Shown: piece by piece, positions 5,202 to 5,234 of the stretch
Layout of the letters: each line of letters opens with the position of its first letter
How positions within the stretch are numbered: position 1 is the stretch's first letter
Assembly: GCA_031282605.1 (NCBI GenBank)
Contig: JAITDK010000089.1
Coordinates: 1-5,234, forward strand
Length of the DNA: 5,234 nucleotides
Reading direction: 5' to 3'
DNA from: Oscillospiraceae bacterium
GTDB taxonomy: Bacteria > Bacillota > Clostridia > Christensenellales > Aristaeellaceae
Notes under the pieces: generated by a model
Databases searched by the model: none
What the model saw: only the letters and a program-made list of their open reading frames with translations
What the model was told of the DNA's origin: nothing
Made by a program: the position numbers and the translations under genes

Positions 5202-5234
5202 ACCATCGTGATACACATTCCACCGGCTTCGGAT

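Larger units (their letters stand above)
4650..5234. other. Noncoding, structured intergenic region (no convincing gene)
   Basis: About 585 bases without a supportable protein gene, tRNA or known riboswitch that I can recognise. Open frames here either lack a ribosome site or run across strong hairpins. From 4801 to 4920 the sequence is AT-rich (72 of 120 bases are A or T, unlike the GC-rich genes). It includes a small stem CTGTT-CGCC-AACAG (4858-4871). From 4948 on it is GC-rich with hairpins, an inverted repeat and short tandem units, listed separately. I see nothing in 4661-4800. Confidence 0.7.

Noticed and set aside
4916..5218. 100-residue minus-strand ORF
   Set aside because: It covers the hairpin cluster and GGAACG array, has no ribosome site or domain, and its residues look like translated repeats.

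Overview
The window looks like a piece of chromosome from a fairly GC-rich Gram-positive, probably a spore-forming clostridial or Paenibacillus-like Firmicute. This rests on strong GGAGG ribosome binding sites, a TTG start, a good vegetative (sigma-A type) promoter, and a Gln/Pro/Met-rich protein ending in a C1q/BclA-like domain, as in spore-surface proteins. The taxonomic guess is inference. No phage, plasmid, CRISPR, IS, rRNA or tRNA signature was found.

Layout. (1) Positions 2-1168, plus strand: the 3' part of a low-complexity surface-type protein that enters from the left edge. (2) Positions 1169-1243: a short convergent intergenic space holding a very GC-rich hairpin with a second, competing left arm. 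(3) Positions 1244-3500, minus strand: a two-gene operon, a short-chain dehydrogenase/reductase followed after 1 base by a cytoplasmic transglutaminase-like protein. It has its own promoter at 3538-3566 and a TTG start supported by GGAGG. (4) Positions 3595-4428, minus strand: a CPBP (CAAX/Abi) family membrane protein with a Gln at the first catalytic Glu. Two possible tiny ORFs precede it (4566-4649 and 4421-4540); the second overlaps its start by 8 bases. (5) Positions 4650-5234: no convincing gene. It holds an AT-rich stretch, several hairpins (some with UNCG-type loops when read on the plus strand), an 11-bp inverted repeat with a 39-base loop, and five GGAACG units spaced 7-8 bases apart.

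How the genes may work together. SDR and transglutaminase-like genes are almost certainly co-transcribed and translationally close. The transglutaminase-like gene faces a Gln-rich, Lys/Arg-containing coat-like protein, so an enzyme-substrate relation in spore or envelope maturation is an attractive but unproven idea. The CPBP protein may act independently. The genes appear to be ordinary members of known families; the least explained parts are the small ORFs ahead of the CPBP gene and the structured noncoding right end.
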